DNA of 64,000 nucleotides from Candidatus Eremiobacterota bacterium (lineage in GTDB: Bacteria > Vulcanimicrobiota > Vulcanimicrobiia > Vulcanimicrobiales > Vulcanimicrobiaceae): contig JAFAKB010000020.1 of the NCBI GenBank assembly GCA_019235885.1, positions 1 to 64,000 on the forward strand, read 5' to 3'. Below, piece after piece: positions 52,724 through 61,890 of this stretch (positions within the stretch are counted from its first letter, which is position 1; every line of letters begins with the position of its first letter). Under the pieces are notes generated by a model that was given only the letters and a program-made list of their open reading frames with translations, had not been told where the DNA came from and did not search any database. The position numbers were made by a program, and so were the translations under genes.

Positions 52724-53727
52724 GCTCCGTCCCGATCTGGCTGATCGTGCTGATCAAAGCCGTCATCGTGCTGTTCGTCGTCATCACGACGTTCGCGTAC
52801 GCGATGCTGTTCGAGCGCAAGGTGATGGGCTGGATGCAGCTCCGCCCCGGCCCCAACCGCGTCGGGCCGTGGGGGCTGCTGCAGCCGGCCGCCGACGCGG
52901 TCAAGATGATGTTCAAGGAAGACCTCACCCCCGAGACGGCCGACCCGCTGATCTACCGCATCGCGCCGTTCATCTCGCTGATCTGCGCGATGGGCGTGTT
53001 CGCGATCATCCCGTTCTCCGCCAACCCGGACGGCACGCTGTGGTCGGTCGGGAACGTCAACGCCGGGATCCTGTTCGTCTTCGCGCTCTCTTCGATCGGC
53101 GTCTACGGCATCTCGCTCGCGGGCTGGTCGTCGGGCTCGAAGTTCCCGCTGCTCGGCTCGGTCCGCTCGACCGCGCAGATGATCTCCTACGAGCTTTCGA
53201 TGTCGATGTCGGTGATCGGCGTGCTGATCCTGGCCGGCTCGACCGCGCTCGGCGACATTGTCAACGCGCAGCTGCGGCTGTGGTTCGTCATCCCGCAGAT
53301 CGTCGGTTTCTGCATCTATTTGATCACGGCGGTCGCCGAGACGAACCGCGCGCCGTTCGACCTGGTCGAAGCCGAGACCGAGCTGGTCGGCGGCTTCCAC
53401 ACCGAGTACTCGGGCTTGCGCTTCGGACTGTTCTTCATCGCCGAGTACCTCAACATGATCACGGTCTCGTGCCTGGCGACGCTGCTGTTCCTGGGCGGCT
53501 GGAACTCGCCGATTCCGGGACTTCCCTCGGGCGGCTTGATCGGTCTCTTGTGGTTCCTCATCAAAGCCGCGCTGTTCTTGTTCTTCTACATCTGGTTGCG
53601 CTCGACGCTGCCGCGCTTCCGCTACGACCGCCTGATGGACTTCGGCTGGAAGGTGCTGCTCCCGGTCTCGACCCTCAACTTGATTCTGACGGCGGTCGCC
53701 GTCGCGGTGTGGCCAAACCATGCGTAA
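52720..53727 (+). CDS. nuoH: NADH-quinone oxidoreductase subunit H
   Basis: 335 residues, 8 membrane helices. FERKVMGWMQLRPGPNRVGP, AETNRAPFDLVEAETELVGG and FHTEYSGLRFGLFFIAEY line the quinone site and E-channel. GTG start overlaps nuoG by 4 bases. Confidence 0.96.
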   Translation: MSSVPIWLIVLIKAVIVLFVVITTFAYAMLFERKVMGWMQLRPGPNRVGPWGLLQPAADAVKMMFKEDLTPETADPLIYRIAPFISLICAMGVFAIIPFSANPDGTLWSVGNVNAGILFVFALSSIGVYGISLAGWSSGSKFPLLGSVRSTAQMISYELSMSMSVIGVLILAGSTALGDIVNAQLRLWFVIPQIVGFCIYLITAVAETNRAPFDLVEAETELVGGFHTEYSGLRFGLFFIAEYLNMITVSCLATLLFLGGWNSPIPGLPSGGLIGLLWFLIKAALFLFFYIWLRSTLPRFRYDRLMDFGWKVLLPVSTLNLILTAVAVAVWPNHA

Positions 53728-54340
53728 GAACCTCTTCAACGTCGGCGCGCTGGTGCGCGGCTTCACCACCACGTTCAGCTACATGTTCAAGCGGATGCCG
53801 ACGGTGCAGTACCCGTCGGTGAAGAAGCAGCACGCGCCGCGCTTCCACGGCTTGCACGAGCTGCGCCGCTACGGCGACGGAAAGGAGCGCTGCATCGGCT
53901 GCGAGCTGTGCGCGATCGCCTGCCCGGCGAACGCGATCACCGTGATCGGCGCCGAGAACTCGCCCGCAGACCGCCGTTCGCCCGGCGAGCGCTTCGCATC
54001 GCGCTACGAGATCGACGAATTGCGCTGCATCTTCTGCGGGCTGTGCGAAGAGGCGTGCCCGACCGACGCGATCGTGCTGACGCCGCGCTTCGAGATGGCC
54101 GACTACCGCCGCGGCGCCTTCGTGTACGCCAAGGACCGGCTGCTGGTTCCGCCCGAGGCCGGCGCCGGCACGCCGCCCGACGAGCGCCCCAACGGAATTC
54201 CCGCCGACCTCGGCAGCGTGTTCCGCACGAAGGACACGGTCGACATCGCGGAGGGCTACGAAGCGACGCATCGCGGGCAGGTGCTGAAAACGCAGCGCCA
54301 GGGCCTGACCCTGCGCGAAGGCCGAGGTGACGGCGCGTGA
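53720..54340 (+). CDS. nuoI: NADH-quinone oxidoreductase subunit I
   Basis: 206 residues. Two ferredoxin-type [4Fe-4S] motifs, CIGCELCAIACP and CIFCGLCEEACP, the N6a/N6b clusters. A 50-residue hydrophilic C-terminal tail is longer than in E. coli. Overlaps nuoH by 8 bases. Confidence 0.95.
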   Translation: MRKNLFNVGALVRGFTTTFSYMFKRMPTVQYPSVKKQHAPRFHGLHELRRYGDGKERCIGCELCAIACPANAITVIGAENSPADRRSPGERFASRYEIDELRCIFCGLCEEACPTDAIVLTPRFEMADYRRGAFVYAKDRLLVPPEAGAGTPPDERPNGIPADLGSVFRTKDTVDIAEGYEATHRGQVLKTQRQGLTLREGRGDGA

Positions 54341-54930
54341 TCGCGTTCTGGATTCTGGCGGTCGTCTTGATCGCGAGCGCGGTCTTCACCGTGAGCGCCA
54401 AGAAGCCGGTCTACTCGGTGCTCGGGCTGCTGGTGAACTTCGTCGCGCTCGCCGCGACGTATCTCATCCTGCAAGCCGAGTTTCTGGCCGTGATGCAGAT
54501 CGTCGTCTACAGCGGCGCGATCCTGATCTTGTTCGTCTTCGTCATCGCGCTGCTCTCCAGCGGCGTGCGGCCGTTCTCGGTGGGTCCGAACCGGGCGCCG
54601 CGCATCGTGATCCCGGCGATCGTCTTCGCGCTGGTCGCGCTGGCGGCGATCACGGTCACCGCGCTGCGCGTTCCGATCGCCCAGCACGCCGCGGCGGTGA
54701 CCGGGACGACCGGTGAGCCGGCCGCGTTCGGCAGCGTCGCCGACTTCGGCGCCGCGCTGTTCACCACGAACCTGCTGCCGTTCGAGGTCACCGCCTTCAT
54801 CCTGATGGTCGCGGTCATCGGCGTCGTCCTGATCGCCGGCGACGAAGGTCCGGCCGGTACCCCGCGCCGCAAGAAGCGCCGCGCCGGCACCCGCGAGCCG
54901 ATCGTCAAACCGGAGCCGCAGGCGCGATGA
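54337..54930 (+). CDS. nuoJ: NADH-quinone oxidoreductase subunit J
   Basis: 197 residues, 5 membrane helices. KKPVYSVLGLLVNFVALAAT and AVMQIVVYSGAILILFVFVI are the family signatures of the third and surrounding helices. Charged C-terminal tail. GTG start, 4-base overlap with nuoI. Confidence 0.94.
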   Translation: MIAFWILAVVLIASAVFTVSAKKPVYSVLGLLVNFVALAATYLILQAEFLAVMQIVVYSGAILILFVFVIALLSSGVRPFSVGPNRAPRIVIPAIVFALVALAAITVTALRVPIAQHAAAVTGTTGEPAAFGSVADFGAALFTTNLLPFEVTAFILMVAVIGVVLIAGDEGPAGTPRRKKRRAGTREPIVKPEPQAR

Positions 54931-55232
54931 CCGTCTCGCCCGAGAGCTATGTGGCGCTCAGCGCGGTGCTGTTCTTCATCGGCGTCGTCGGCGTGATCGC
55001 GCGGCGGAACCCCTTGATCATGCTGATGTCGATCGAGCTCTTGTTCAACGCCGCGAACCTCACGCTGGTGACGTACGCGCGCGCCTGGGCCAACAACGCC
55101 GGCCACGTCTTCGCCTTCCTCGTCATCACCGTCGCCGCCGCCGAAGCCGCGATCGGCCTCGCGATCGTCATGATGACCTTCCGCCGCTCGCCGCACGTCG
55201 ACGTCGACGAAGTCGCGGCGCTCAAAGGCTGA
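54927..55232 (+). CDS. nuoK: NADH-quinone oxidoreductase subunit K
   Basis: 101 residues, 3 helices: GVIARRNPLIMLMSIELLFN holds the first conserved membrane Glu and AAAEAAIGLAIV the second, both part of the proton path. ATG start, 4-base overlap with nuoJ. Confidence 0.96.
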   Translation: MTVSPESYVALSAVLFFIGVVGVIARRNPLIMLMSIELLFNAANLTLVTYARAWANNAGHVFAFLVITVAAAEAAIGLAIVMMTFRRSPHVDVDEVAALKG

Positions 55233-55240
55233 CGCTCGCG

Positions 55241-57190
55241 ATGCTGCTCTATCTCGTCTGGCTCTTACCGCTCTTCGGCGCGGTGGTGCTGTGGGCGTTC
55301 GGGCCGCAGTTGAAGTCGTGGGGCGGGCCGATCGGCTCGGCGCTGATCGGCGTCGCGTTCGTCGCGACGCTCGTGCTCTGGCCCGACGGGACGGCACAAG
55401 GCGGATTGCACGTCCCGCTCGCCACCTGGCTCCCCGGCTGGGCGTTCGGGCTGCAGCTCGACCGGCTCTCGCTGATCTGGTCGCTGATCATCACCGGGGT
55501 CGGCTTCCTGATCCACGTCTACTCGATCGGCTACATGGACGGCGACCGCGCCTTCGCGCGCTTCTTCGCCTACATGAACTTCTTCGTCTTCGCGATGCTC
55601 ACGCTGGTGCTCAGCGACAACGTGATCGGACTGCTCGTCGGCTGGGGCTTGGTCGGGCTCGCGTCCTACTTCCTGATCGGGTTCTGGTTCGAGCGGCCGT
55701 CGGCGGTCTCGGCGGCGCGCAAGGCGTTCGTGATGAACGTCGTCGGCGACGTCGGGATCATGTTCGCGATCTTCCTGATCGTCGCCAAGATCGGCTCGAT
55801 CGGGTACGCGGACCTGTTCACCCGCTTCGGCGCGGCGTTCACGCCGCACGAGCTGTTCCTGGTGTGCCTGGGGCTGTTCATCGGCTGCGCGGCGAAGTCG
55901 GCGCAGATTCCGCTCCACACCTGGCTCCCCGACGCGATGGAAGGCCCGACCCCCGTCTCGGCACTGATCCACGCGGCGACGATGGTGACCGCCGGCGTCT
56001 ACCTGATCGCGCGCTTCGCGCCGCTGTGGTCGGCCTCGCCCGACGCACAGGAGCTGGTCGGCGTGATCGGCGGCTTGACCGCGCTCGCCGGGGCGATCCT
56101 CGGCTGCGCGCAGTGGGACATCAAACGGATTCTGGCCTACTCGACGATGTCGCAGATCGGCTACATGATCATGGGCGTCGGGATCGGCGCGTACGACGCC
56201 GGCGTGCTGCACTTTTTCACCCACGCGTTCTTCAAGGCGCAGCTGTTCCTGGGCGCCGGGATCGTGATCCACGCGCTCGCCGACGAGCAGGACGTGCGCC
56301 GCATGGGCGGGCTGCGCAAACAGCTGCCGTTCGCGTTCGCCGCGATGCTGGTCGGCGTGCTGGCGATCTGCGGCGTTCCCGGTTTTAGCGGGTTCTTCTC
56401 GAAGGACGCCGTCGTCTACGGCGCGCTGGCGAGCGGGCATCCGTGGCTCTATGCGGTCGGCGTGATCACCGCGGGGATCACCGCGTACTACATGTTCCGG
56501 CTGCTGTTCGTCACGTTCTTCGGGCAGTACCGCGGCGAGGTCGATCCCTCGGACCTCGGCCTGCGCCATCCGGAGCTGGCCGGAACGGCGGCGAGCTCGG
56601 GACACCATGCGGAAGAAGAAGAGCCGCACCACCACGCGCCGTCGTGGCTCATGTCGATCCCGGTCGGGATCCTGATCGTGCCGTCGGTGCTGATCGGCTG
56701 GCTCGACTACGGACCGAACGCGCCGTGGAAGCAGTTCTTCGCCGGCTTCTTCCCGCGCGTCCCGGAGGCGGCGAACGTTCCGCTCTCGGAGATCGTCTCG
56801 ACGGCGCTCGTGTTCGTCGTCGTCGTGATCGGGTTCGCGGTCGCGTACTGGCGCTACGGCGCGCCGGCCGCGCTGCGCGAATCGGTCGCGCGGCTGCGCG
56901 CGGAGACGGTGCGCATGCCGGGCGTCTTGGTGAACGCGTACTACTTCGACGCGGCGTACGAGATGCTGCTCGTCCGTCCGGCGTACGCGCTCGGCCGGCT
57001 GATCGGCACCGTGCTCGACCCGCACGTCCTCGATGCGGGCGTGCGCGAAGCCGGCTGGACGGCGCAGTGGCTCGGCCACCTGTTCCGCAGCTTCCAGACC
57101 GGGCTGGTGCGCGTCTACGCGCTCTCGCTCGCGCTCGGGGTCGCGTGCTTCGTCGTCTACTACGCGCTCGCGTTCGGAGCCGGCCGATGA
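55241..57190 (+). CDS. nuoL: NADH-quinone oxidoreductase subunit L
   Basis: 649 residues, antiporter-like with about 16 helices and a lateral helix. GLASYFLIGFWFERPSAVSA, KSAQIPLHTWLPDAMEGPTP and YSTMSQIGYMIMGVGIGAYD are conserved. A His-rich loop (HHAEEEEPHHHAPS) near residue 450 is unusual and could bind a metal, but nothing else supports that. Confidence 0.95.
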   Translation: MLLYLVWLLPLFGAVVLWAFGPQLKSWGGPIGSALIGVAFVATLVLWPDGTAQGGLHVPLATWLPGWAFGLQLDRLSLIWSLIITGVGFLIHVYSIGYMDGDRAFARFFAYMNFFVFAMLTLVLSDNVIGLLVGWGLVGLASYFLIGFWFERPSAVSAARKAFVMNVVGDVGIMFAIFLIVAKIGSIGYADLFTRFGAAFTPHELFLVCLGLFIGCAAKSAQIPLHTWLPDAMEGPTPVSALIHAATMVTAGVYLIARFAPLWSASPDAQELVGVIGGLTALAGAILGCAQWDIKRILAYSTMSQIGYMIMGVGIGAYDAGVLHFFTHAFFKAQLFLGAGIVIHALADEQDVRRMGGLRKQLPFAFAAMLVGVLAICGVPGFSGFFSKDAVVYGALASGHPWLYAVGVITAGITAYYMFRLLFVTFFGQYRGEVDPSDLGLRHPELAGTAASSGHHAEEEEPHHHAPSWLMSIPVGILIVPSVLIGWLDYGPNAPWKQFFAGFFPRVPEAANVPLSEIVSTALVFVVVVIGFAVAYWRYGAPAALRESVARLRAETVRMPGVLVNAYYFDAAYEMLLVRPAYALGRLIGTVLDPHVLDAGVREAGWTAQWLGHLFRSFQTGLVRVYALSLALGVACFVVYYALAFGAGR

Positions 57191-58656
57191 CGGTCACCGC
57201 CCTCGTCCTCGGTCCGGTCGTCGTCGGCTTTCTGCTGTACGCGATCCCGCGCGCGAACGGCAACGCGGCGCGCCTCGCAGCGGCCGCGGTCGCCGCGCTG
57301 AGCTTCGTGCTCGCGCTCGCCGACGCGCACGCTCCGGATGCCTCGCTGCGCTGGCTCTCGCGCCCGTTCGAAGCGTATTTCCACCTCGGCTTCGGCCCGG
57401 TATCGTACTGGATCGTGCTGCTGCTCTCGCTGTGCACGTTCGGCGGCGCGCTGGCGCTCGAAGGCCCGCGCGCGCGCGACCTCGCCGCGCAGCTGCTGAT
57501 CCTGCAAGGCGCGATGAACGGCGTCTTCCTCACCAAAGACCTGCTGCTGTTCGCGCTGTTCTGGGATCTGATGCTGATCCCGGTCTTTCTGGTCTTGATC
57601 GAGAGCGGGCCGTACGCGCGCGCCGCATGGAAGTACCTGATCTACAACCTCGCCGGCGGGCTCGCGCTCTTGCTCGCGACCGCGGCGTTCGGCGTGCTGG
57701 CCGGCACGACCGACGTGATCGGCAACCCGAGCGCGCACGTCGCGATCGGCATCTCGTGGGGGCTGTGGATCTTCGCCGGGTTCGCGCTCGCGTTTCTGAT
57801 CAAGACGCCGGTCTTTCCGTTCCACACCTGGATGCCGGACACGTACGCCGACTTACCGGCGCCGTTCGCCGCGGTCGTCTCGGCGGTGCAGTCGAAGGCG
57901 GGGCTGTACGGTTTCCTGGTGATCGGGATCCCGTTTCTCGCGCCCGAAATGGCGCGCGCGCAGCCGATCATGATGGTGCTGGGCTCGATCGCGCTCATCT
58001 ACGGCGCGCTGGCCGCGCTCTCCGAGCGCGACGCGAAGCGGATCGTCGCCTACAGCTCGCTCTCGCACCTCGGCTTGATCCTGCTCGCCGTGTTCAGCGG
58101 CTCCTCGCTCGCGTTCGCGGGCGCGGTCGTCTACATCGTCGCGCACGGGCTGTTCAGCGCCGCGCTCTTCCTCACGCTCGGCGCGGTCGAGCTGCGCGAG
58201 GAGACGCGCGACCTGGCCCGGCTGGGCGGGCTCGGCGCGCGCAACCCGAAGCTCGCCGGCGCGCTGACGCTCGGCGCGCTCGCCGCGCTCGGACTCCCCG
58301 GGCTGGCCGGCTTCAGCGGCGAGATCCTCATCCTCACCGGTTTGTTCAAAGCCGGCTTCACCTGGCCGGCGATCGTGGCGCTGGTCGCGATCGTGCTCGC
58401 GTCGGCGTACATGCTGCGCATGTTCCAGGCGATCATGCACGGCCCGGACGTCCCCGATCTGCCGGAACGGCGTGACCTGACGTGGATCGAAGGGCTCGCG
58501 CTCGCGCCGCTCGTCGCCGCGTTCGTCTACCTCGGCGTCTACCCGGCGCAGGTGATCGCGCTCGCCGCCGACGCGGCGCGCGCGGCCGCGCCGGCCGCCG
58601 TCACCTCGAGCACCAACACCACCGCGGAGCAGTCGCGTGCCGTCGTCGTTCGCTAG
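57187..58656 (+). CDS. nuoM: NADH-quinone oxidoreductase subunit M
   Basis: 489 residues, antiporter-like. FALFWDLMLIPVFLVLIES has the conserved Glu area, KTPVFPFHTWMPDTYADLPA and YSSLSHLGLILLAVFSG the core Lys/His region. ATG overlaps nuoL by 4 bases. Confidence 0.95.
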   Translation: MTVTALVLGPVVVGFLLYAIPRANGNAARLAAAAVAALSFVLALADAHAPDASLRWLSRPFEAYFHLGFGPVSYWIVLLLSLCTFGGALALEGPRARDLAAQLLILQGAMNGVFLTKDLLLFALFWDLMLIPVFLVLIESGPYARAAWKYLIYNLAGGLALLLATAAFGVLAGTTDVIGNPSAHVAIGISWGLWIFAGFALAFLIKTPVFPFHTWMPDTYADLPAPFAAVVSAVQSKAGLYGFLVIGIPFLAPEMARAQPIMMVLGSIALIYGALAALSERDAKRIVAYSSLSHLGLILLAVFSGSSLAFAGAVVYIVAHGLFSAALFLTLGAVELREETRDLARLGGLGARNPKLAGALTLGALAALGLPGLAGFSGEILILTGLFKAGFTWPAIVALVAIVLASAYMLRMFQAIMHGPDVPDLPERRDLTWIEGLALAPLVAAFVYLGVYPAQVIALAADAARAAAPAAVTSSTNTTAEQSRAVVVR

Positions 58657-60079
58657 CTATCCCACCGGCGCGGACTACGGCGCGCTGCTCCCCGCGTTCG
58701 TCGTCGCGCTCGCACCGCTGCTGATCCTGTTCGTCGACTTGTTCTACCGCGAGCGCGGGCCGTGGCGCCGCACCGTCGCGGTCGGGATCGCGATCGTGTG
58801 GCTGATCGTCGCCGGCGCGCTCGAAGCCTCGCAGTACCCGCACGACTACGCCGCGTTCGGCGGCGCGTTCGTGCAGGGCGGCTTCTCGATCGTGTTCAGC
58901 GAGATCGTCATCTTGGCGACCGTCGTCACGCTGCTGCTCTCGCTCGGCGTCGGCCGCGACGATCAGGTCGCCGGCACGACCGCGCTGGTGCTGTGGAGCG
59001 CGTGCGGCGCGCTGCTGATGGCCGGCGCGTCGAACCTGATGATCGTGTTCCTCGGCCTGGAGCTGCTCTCGCTCGCGCTGTACTGCCTGTGCGCGATGTC
59101 GCCGCGGCAAACCGCGCGCGAGTCGGCGCTGAAGTACCTGATCCTCTCGTCGATGGCGTCGGGCTTTTTGCTGTACGGCTCGGCGCTGCTGTTCGGCGCC
59201 ACCGGCTCGGTCGCGTTCGCCGCGCTGGCGTCGGCGCAGCTGTCTCCGCTGCTCGCGCTCGGTGCGGGATTGTTCCTGGTCGGGCTCGCGTTCAAGCTCA
59301 GCCTCGTTCCGTTCCACGTCTGGACGCCGGACGTCTACGAAGGCGCGCCGCTCCCCGTCACCGCGTTCATGTCGGTCGTCACCAAGGCCGGCACGCTGGC
59401 CGTGTTGGCGCGCTTCGCGTACGCCGCGCTGCCGAGCGGGCACGCCGCCGCGATCCTGTGGCCGCTGTGGGTGCTCGCCGCGCTCTCGATGCTGATCGGA
59501 AACCTCGCCGCGCTCGCGCAGACCGACATGAAGCGGCTGCTCGCGTACTCCGGGATCGCGCAGGTCGGCTACATCGTCACCGCGTTCGCGGGAACGAGCA
59601 CGCTGGGCTTGCGCTACGCGCTGCTCTACCTCGCCGGCTACACGTTCATGAACTTGGGCGCGTTCGCGGTCGTCGCGCTGATGGCGCGCGAGGGCGACGC
59701 GGTCGTCGGCTTGCCGCGCTTCGCCGGGCTCGCGCACCGCCGCCCGTGGCTCGCCGCCGCGATGACGTTGTTCCTGATCGGTCTGGCCGGCTTGCCGCCG
59801 ACGATCGGCTTCACCGGAAAAATCTTGATCCTCGCCGCGAGCGTCGGTGCGGGCTATGCCTGGCTCGGCGGCGTGCTGATCGTCGGCACCGCGATCTCGG
59901 CGTACGTCTACTTCAAGATCGTGCGCGCGATGTTCGTGCGGGTCGATGCGGCCCACGTGCGCGACGAGCGTTCGCGCAACCCGCTCCCGTGGGTCGTCGT
60001 CGGCGTCTGCGCCGTGGCGACGTTCGCGCTCGGCCTCGTCCCGCTCACGCCCTCGAACGTTCTTCCGCTCGTCAAGTGA
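58637..60079 (+). CDS. nuoN: NADH-quinone oxidoreductase subunit N
   Basis: 480 residues, third antiporter-like subunit. FLGLELLSLALYCLCAMS, KLSLVPFHVWTPDVYEGAPL and YSGIAQVGYIVTAFAGTST are typical. GTG start overlaps nuoM by 20 bases. Last complex I gene of the cluster. Confidence 0.95.
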   Translation: MPSSFASYPTGADYGALLPAFVVALAPLLILFVDLFYRERGPWRRTVAVGIAIVWLIVAGALEASQYPHDYAAFGGAFVQGGFSIVFSEIVILATVVTLLLSLGVGRDDQVAGTTALVLWSACGALLMAGASNLMIVFLGLELLSLALYCLCAMSPRQTARESALKYLILSSMASGFLLYGSALLFGATGSVAFAALASAQLSPLLALGAGLFLVGLAFKLSLVPFHVWTPDVYEGAPLPVTAFMSVVTKAGTLAVLARFAYAALPSGHAAAILWPLWVLAALSMLIGNLAALAQTDMKRLLAYSGIAQVGYIVTAFAGTSTLGLRYALLYLAGYTFMNLGAFAVVALMAREGDAVVGLPRFAGLAHRRPWLAAAMTLFLIGLAGLPPTIGFTGKILILAASVGAGYAWLGGVLIVGTAISAYVYFKIVRAMFVRVDAAHVRDERSRNPLPWVVVGVCAVATFALGLVPLTPSNVLPLVK

Positions 60080-60528
60080 GCGTGCGCGAAGCGCGCGCCG
60101 CGGACGAGGAGTTCGTCCTCGGCTTGGTGCCGCGCTTCGTCGAGCACGGCGCCGCCGACGGGCATGCGCCGCAGACGGTGATCGAAGGAACCTCGCGCGT
60201 GTTGCGGACTGCGCTGCAGGAGCAGCGGCCGGACGAGTTGTTCCTGATCGCCGAGGACGAGCGCGGGGAGCGCACCGGATTCGTCTATGCGGTGACGGCG
60301 CGCGACTTCTTCACCGGCGAGGAGTACGCGCACGTCTCCGAGATCGCGGTCGCCCGCAGCGGCGGCGGGACGGGCGCCGCGCTGATGGACGCCGTCGACC
60401 GCTGGGCGCGCGAGCGCGGCTACCGGATGCTGAGCCTCAACGTCGTCGGCGGCAACGAGGCCGCGCGGAGATTTTACGAGCGCCGCGGCTACGCGCTCGG
60501 CCACCAGCACTTCGTGAAACGCTTGTAG
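60076..60528 (+). CDS. GNAT family N-acetyltransferase
   Basis: 150 residues. VREARAADEEFVLGLVPRF opens the fold; EIAVARSGGGTGAALMDAV is the acetyl-CoA pyrophosphate loop (a Gly-rich variant of RGxGxG) and LNVVGGNEAARRFYERRGYA the C-terminal motif. Substrate unknown. GTG overlaps the nuoN stop by 4 bases, so it is translated with the complex I genes, though a functional link is unproven. Confidence 0.88.
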   Translation: MSVREARAADEEFVLGLVPRFVEHGAADGHAPQTVIEGTSRVLRTALQEQRPDELFLIAEDERGERTGFVYAVTARDFFTGEEYAHVSEIAVARSGGGTGAALMDAVDRWARERGYRMLSLNVVGGNEAARRFYERRGYALGHQHFVKRL

Positions 60529-60541
60529 CGTTGACTTCGCG

Positions 60542-61360
60542 TCAGACGCCGACGGGGCGGGGACGGCGGTTGGCCAGGGCGAGCTCGGCGGCGGCGATGG
60601 TGAGGGGGTCGTTCGGGTCGAGAAACCGCCCGATGACGGTGAAGTGGTTGTCGTCGGGCGTGTCTTCGTACGAGGTGGCGCAGCGCAGCGCGCGCCACGC
60701 CTCGGCGAAGTCGAGGCCCTGTTCCTTGAACGCCTGCGGCTCGCGCGCGCCGGCGCGCGCGACGACCGCCGTCGGCGCGGCGGGCCGGAGCAGCGTCGGG
60801 CTCAGCGCGGCGGCGCGCGCGTGGTCCATCCGCAGCCACTCCTTCGCATACGTCAGCGCGACGGTGCGCAGGTCGTGCAGCCCGCTCACGGTCACCACCC
60901 CGGCGACCGGCGCGTCGACCGCGCACATCGCGGCCAGGTGCCCGCCGGCGGAGTGGCCGCCGACCACGATGCGCGAGGGATCGGCGCCGTGCTGCTTCGC
61001 GTTCGCGCGCAGCCAGCTCAGCGCGCGCTGGGCCTGCGCGACGATCTCTTCGAGGGTGAGCTTCGGCGCGAGGCCGTAGTTCACGATCGCCGTCGCGATC
61101 CCGTGCGGTGCGAGGCCCCGCGCGACGAACGTGTTGTCGTCCTTGTGCAAGCCGCGCCAGTAGCCGCCGTGAAACCACACGAACAGCGGCGCGCCGGTGT
61201 GCGGCACGACGAGGTCGAGCGTCTCGTCGTCCGAGGGCCCGTAGCGCAGGTCGCGCGCGTGCAGCCGCGTCGCCCGCAGCTCGTCGCTCCACTCCCGCCA
61301 GCGCCGGAAGTAGAAGCCGGGATCCGGGACCGTCGCGAGCGCGTCGTACGGATCGCTCAT
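60542..61360 (-). CDS. Alpha/beta hydrolase, kynurenine-formamidase/BD-FAE-like
   Basis: 272 residues. LFVWFHGGYWRGLHKDDNTF (oxyanion HGG) and IVVGGHSAGGHLAAMC (nucleophile) are the arylformamidase/esterase type; the catalytic His is in DNHFTVIG. Cytosolic. The rest of a kynurenine pathway is not visible. Start overlaps the end of the secreted gene upstream by 4 bases, in one operon with the two genes at 61357-64000. Confidence 0.85.
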   Translation of the reverse strand: MSDPYDALATVPDPGFYFRRWREWSDELRATRLHARDLRYGPSDDETLDLVVPHTGAPLFVWFHGGYWRGLHKDDNTFVARGLAPHGIATAIVNYGLAPKLTLEEIVAQAQRALSWLRANAKQHGADPSRIVVGGHSAGGHLAAMCAVDAPVAGVVTVSGLHDLRTVALTYAKEWLRMDHARAAALSPTLLRPAAPTAVVARAGAREPQAFKEQGLDFAEAWRALRCATSYEDTPDDNHFTVIGRFLDPNDPLTIAAAELALANRRPRPVGV

Positions 61361-61890
61361 TGCGGCACCGCTCCGAACTGCAAAAAGCGAACTTGTCCCG
61401 CCTCGTTCCAGCCGACGACCTGCTCGATCACCGGCGCCTTGGCGAGCTCGATGCGAAAGACGTACAGCGTGATCGGCCCCTGCGTGATCTTCCGGACCTG
61501 GGTGAAGCTCTTCACCTCGCCCAGGCTGCGCAGCTCGACCGACGCGCGCGCCAGCTCGGCGTCGGTGATCCGGCCGTTCATGTCGGCGGTGTACTGGGTG
61601 CGGTCGATCTTCCCGGCGCGGTTCGCCTCGAAGACGGCGCGCGCGCGGGCAGTGATCTCAGGCGTCGGGCCGGTGGCGAGCGGCGGCGGCGCCTGCGGCT
61701 CGTCGGTCGCCGCCGGCGCGGGCGAGGCCTGGTCGCGCGCGGCCGGCTCGGCGCGCGCGAACACGCGCGCCCCCGGCAGGAACGGCAGAACGTCGTGCGC
61801 GCGCGGCGCGCTGGGGTGCGGCGCGGCCGCGAGCAGAGGGACGGCGAGCCCGCTCAGGAGCGCGCCGCCGAGGAGACGCCGCACGATCAT
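61357..61890 (-). CDS. Secreted hypothetical protein
   Basis: 177 residues from ATG 61890, which overlaps the previous stop as ATGA. MIVRRLLGGALLSGLAVPLL is a signal peptide; a Pro/Ala-rich linker follows, then a 100-residue domain: ARARAVFEANRAGKIDRTQY, LRSLGEVKSFTQVRKITQGP, PVIEQVVGWNEAGQVRFLQF. The pattern resembles small NTF2-like or DUF3887-type domains. Not identified further. Confidence 0.7.
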   Translation of the reverse strand: MIVRRLLGGALLSGLAVPLLAAAPHPSAPRAHDVLPFLPGARVFARAEPAARDQASPAPAATDEPQAPPPLATGPTPEITARARAVFEANRAGKIDRTQYTADMNGRITDAELARASVELRSLGEVKSFTQVRKITQGPITLYVFRIELAKAPVIEQVVGWNEAGQVRFLQFGAVPQ

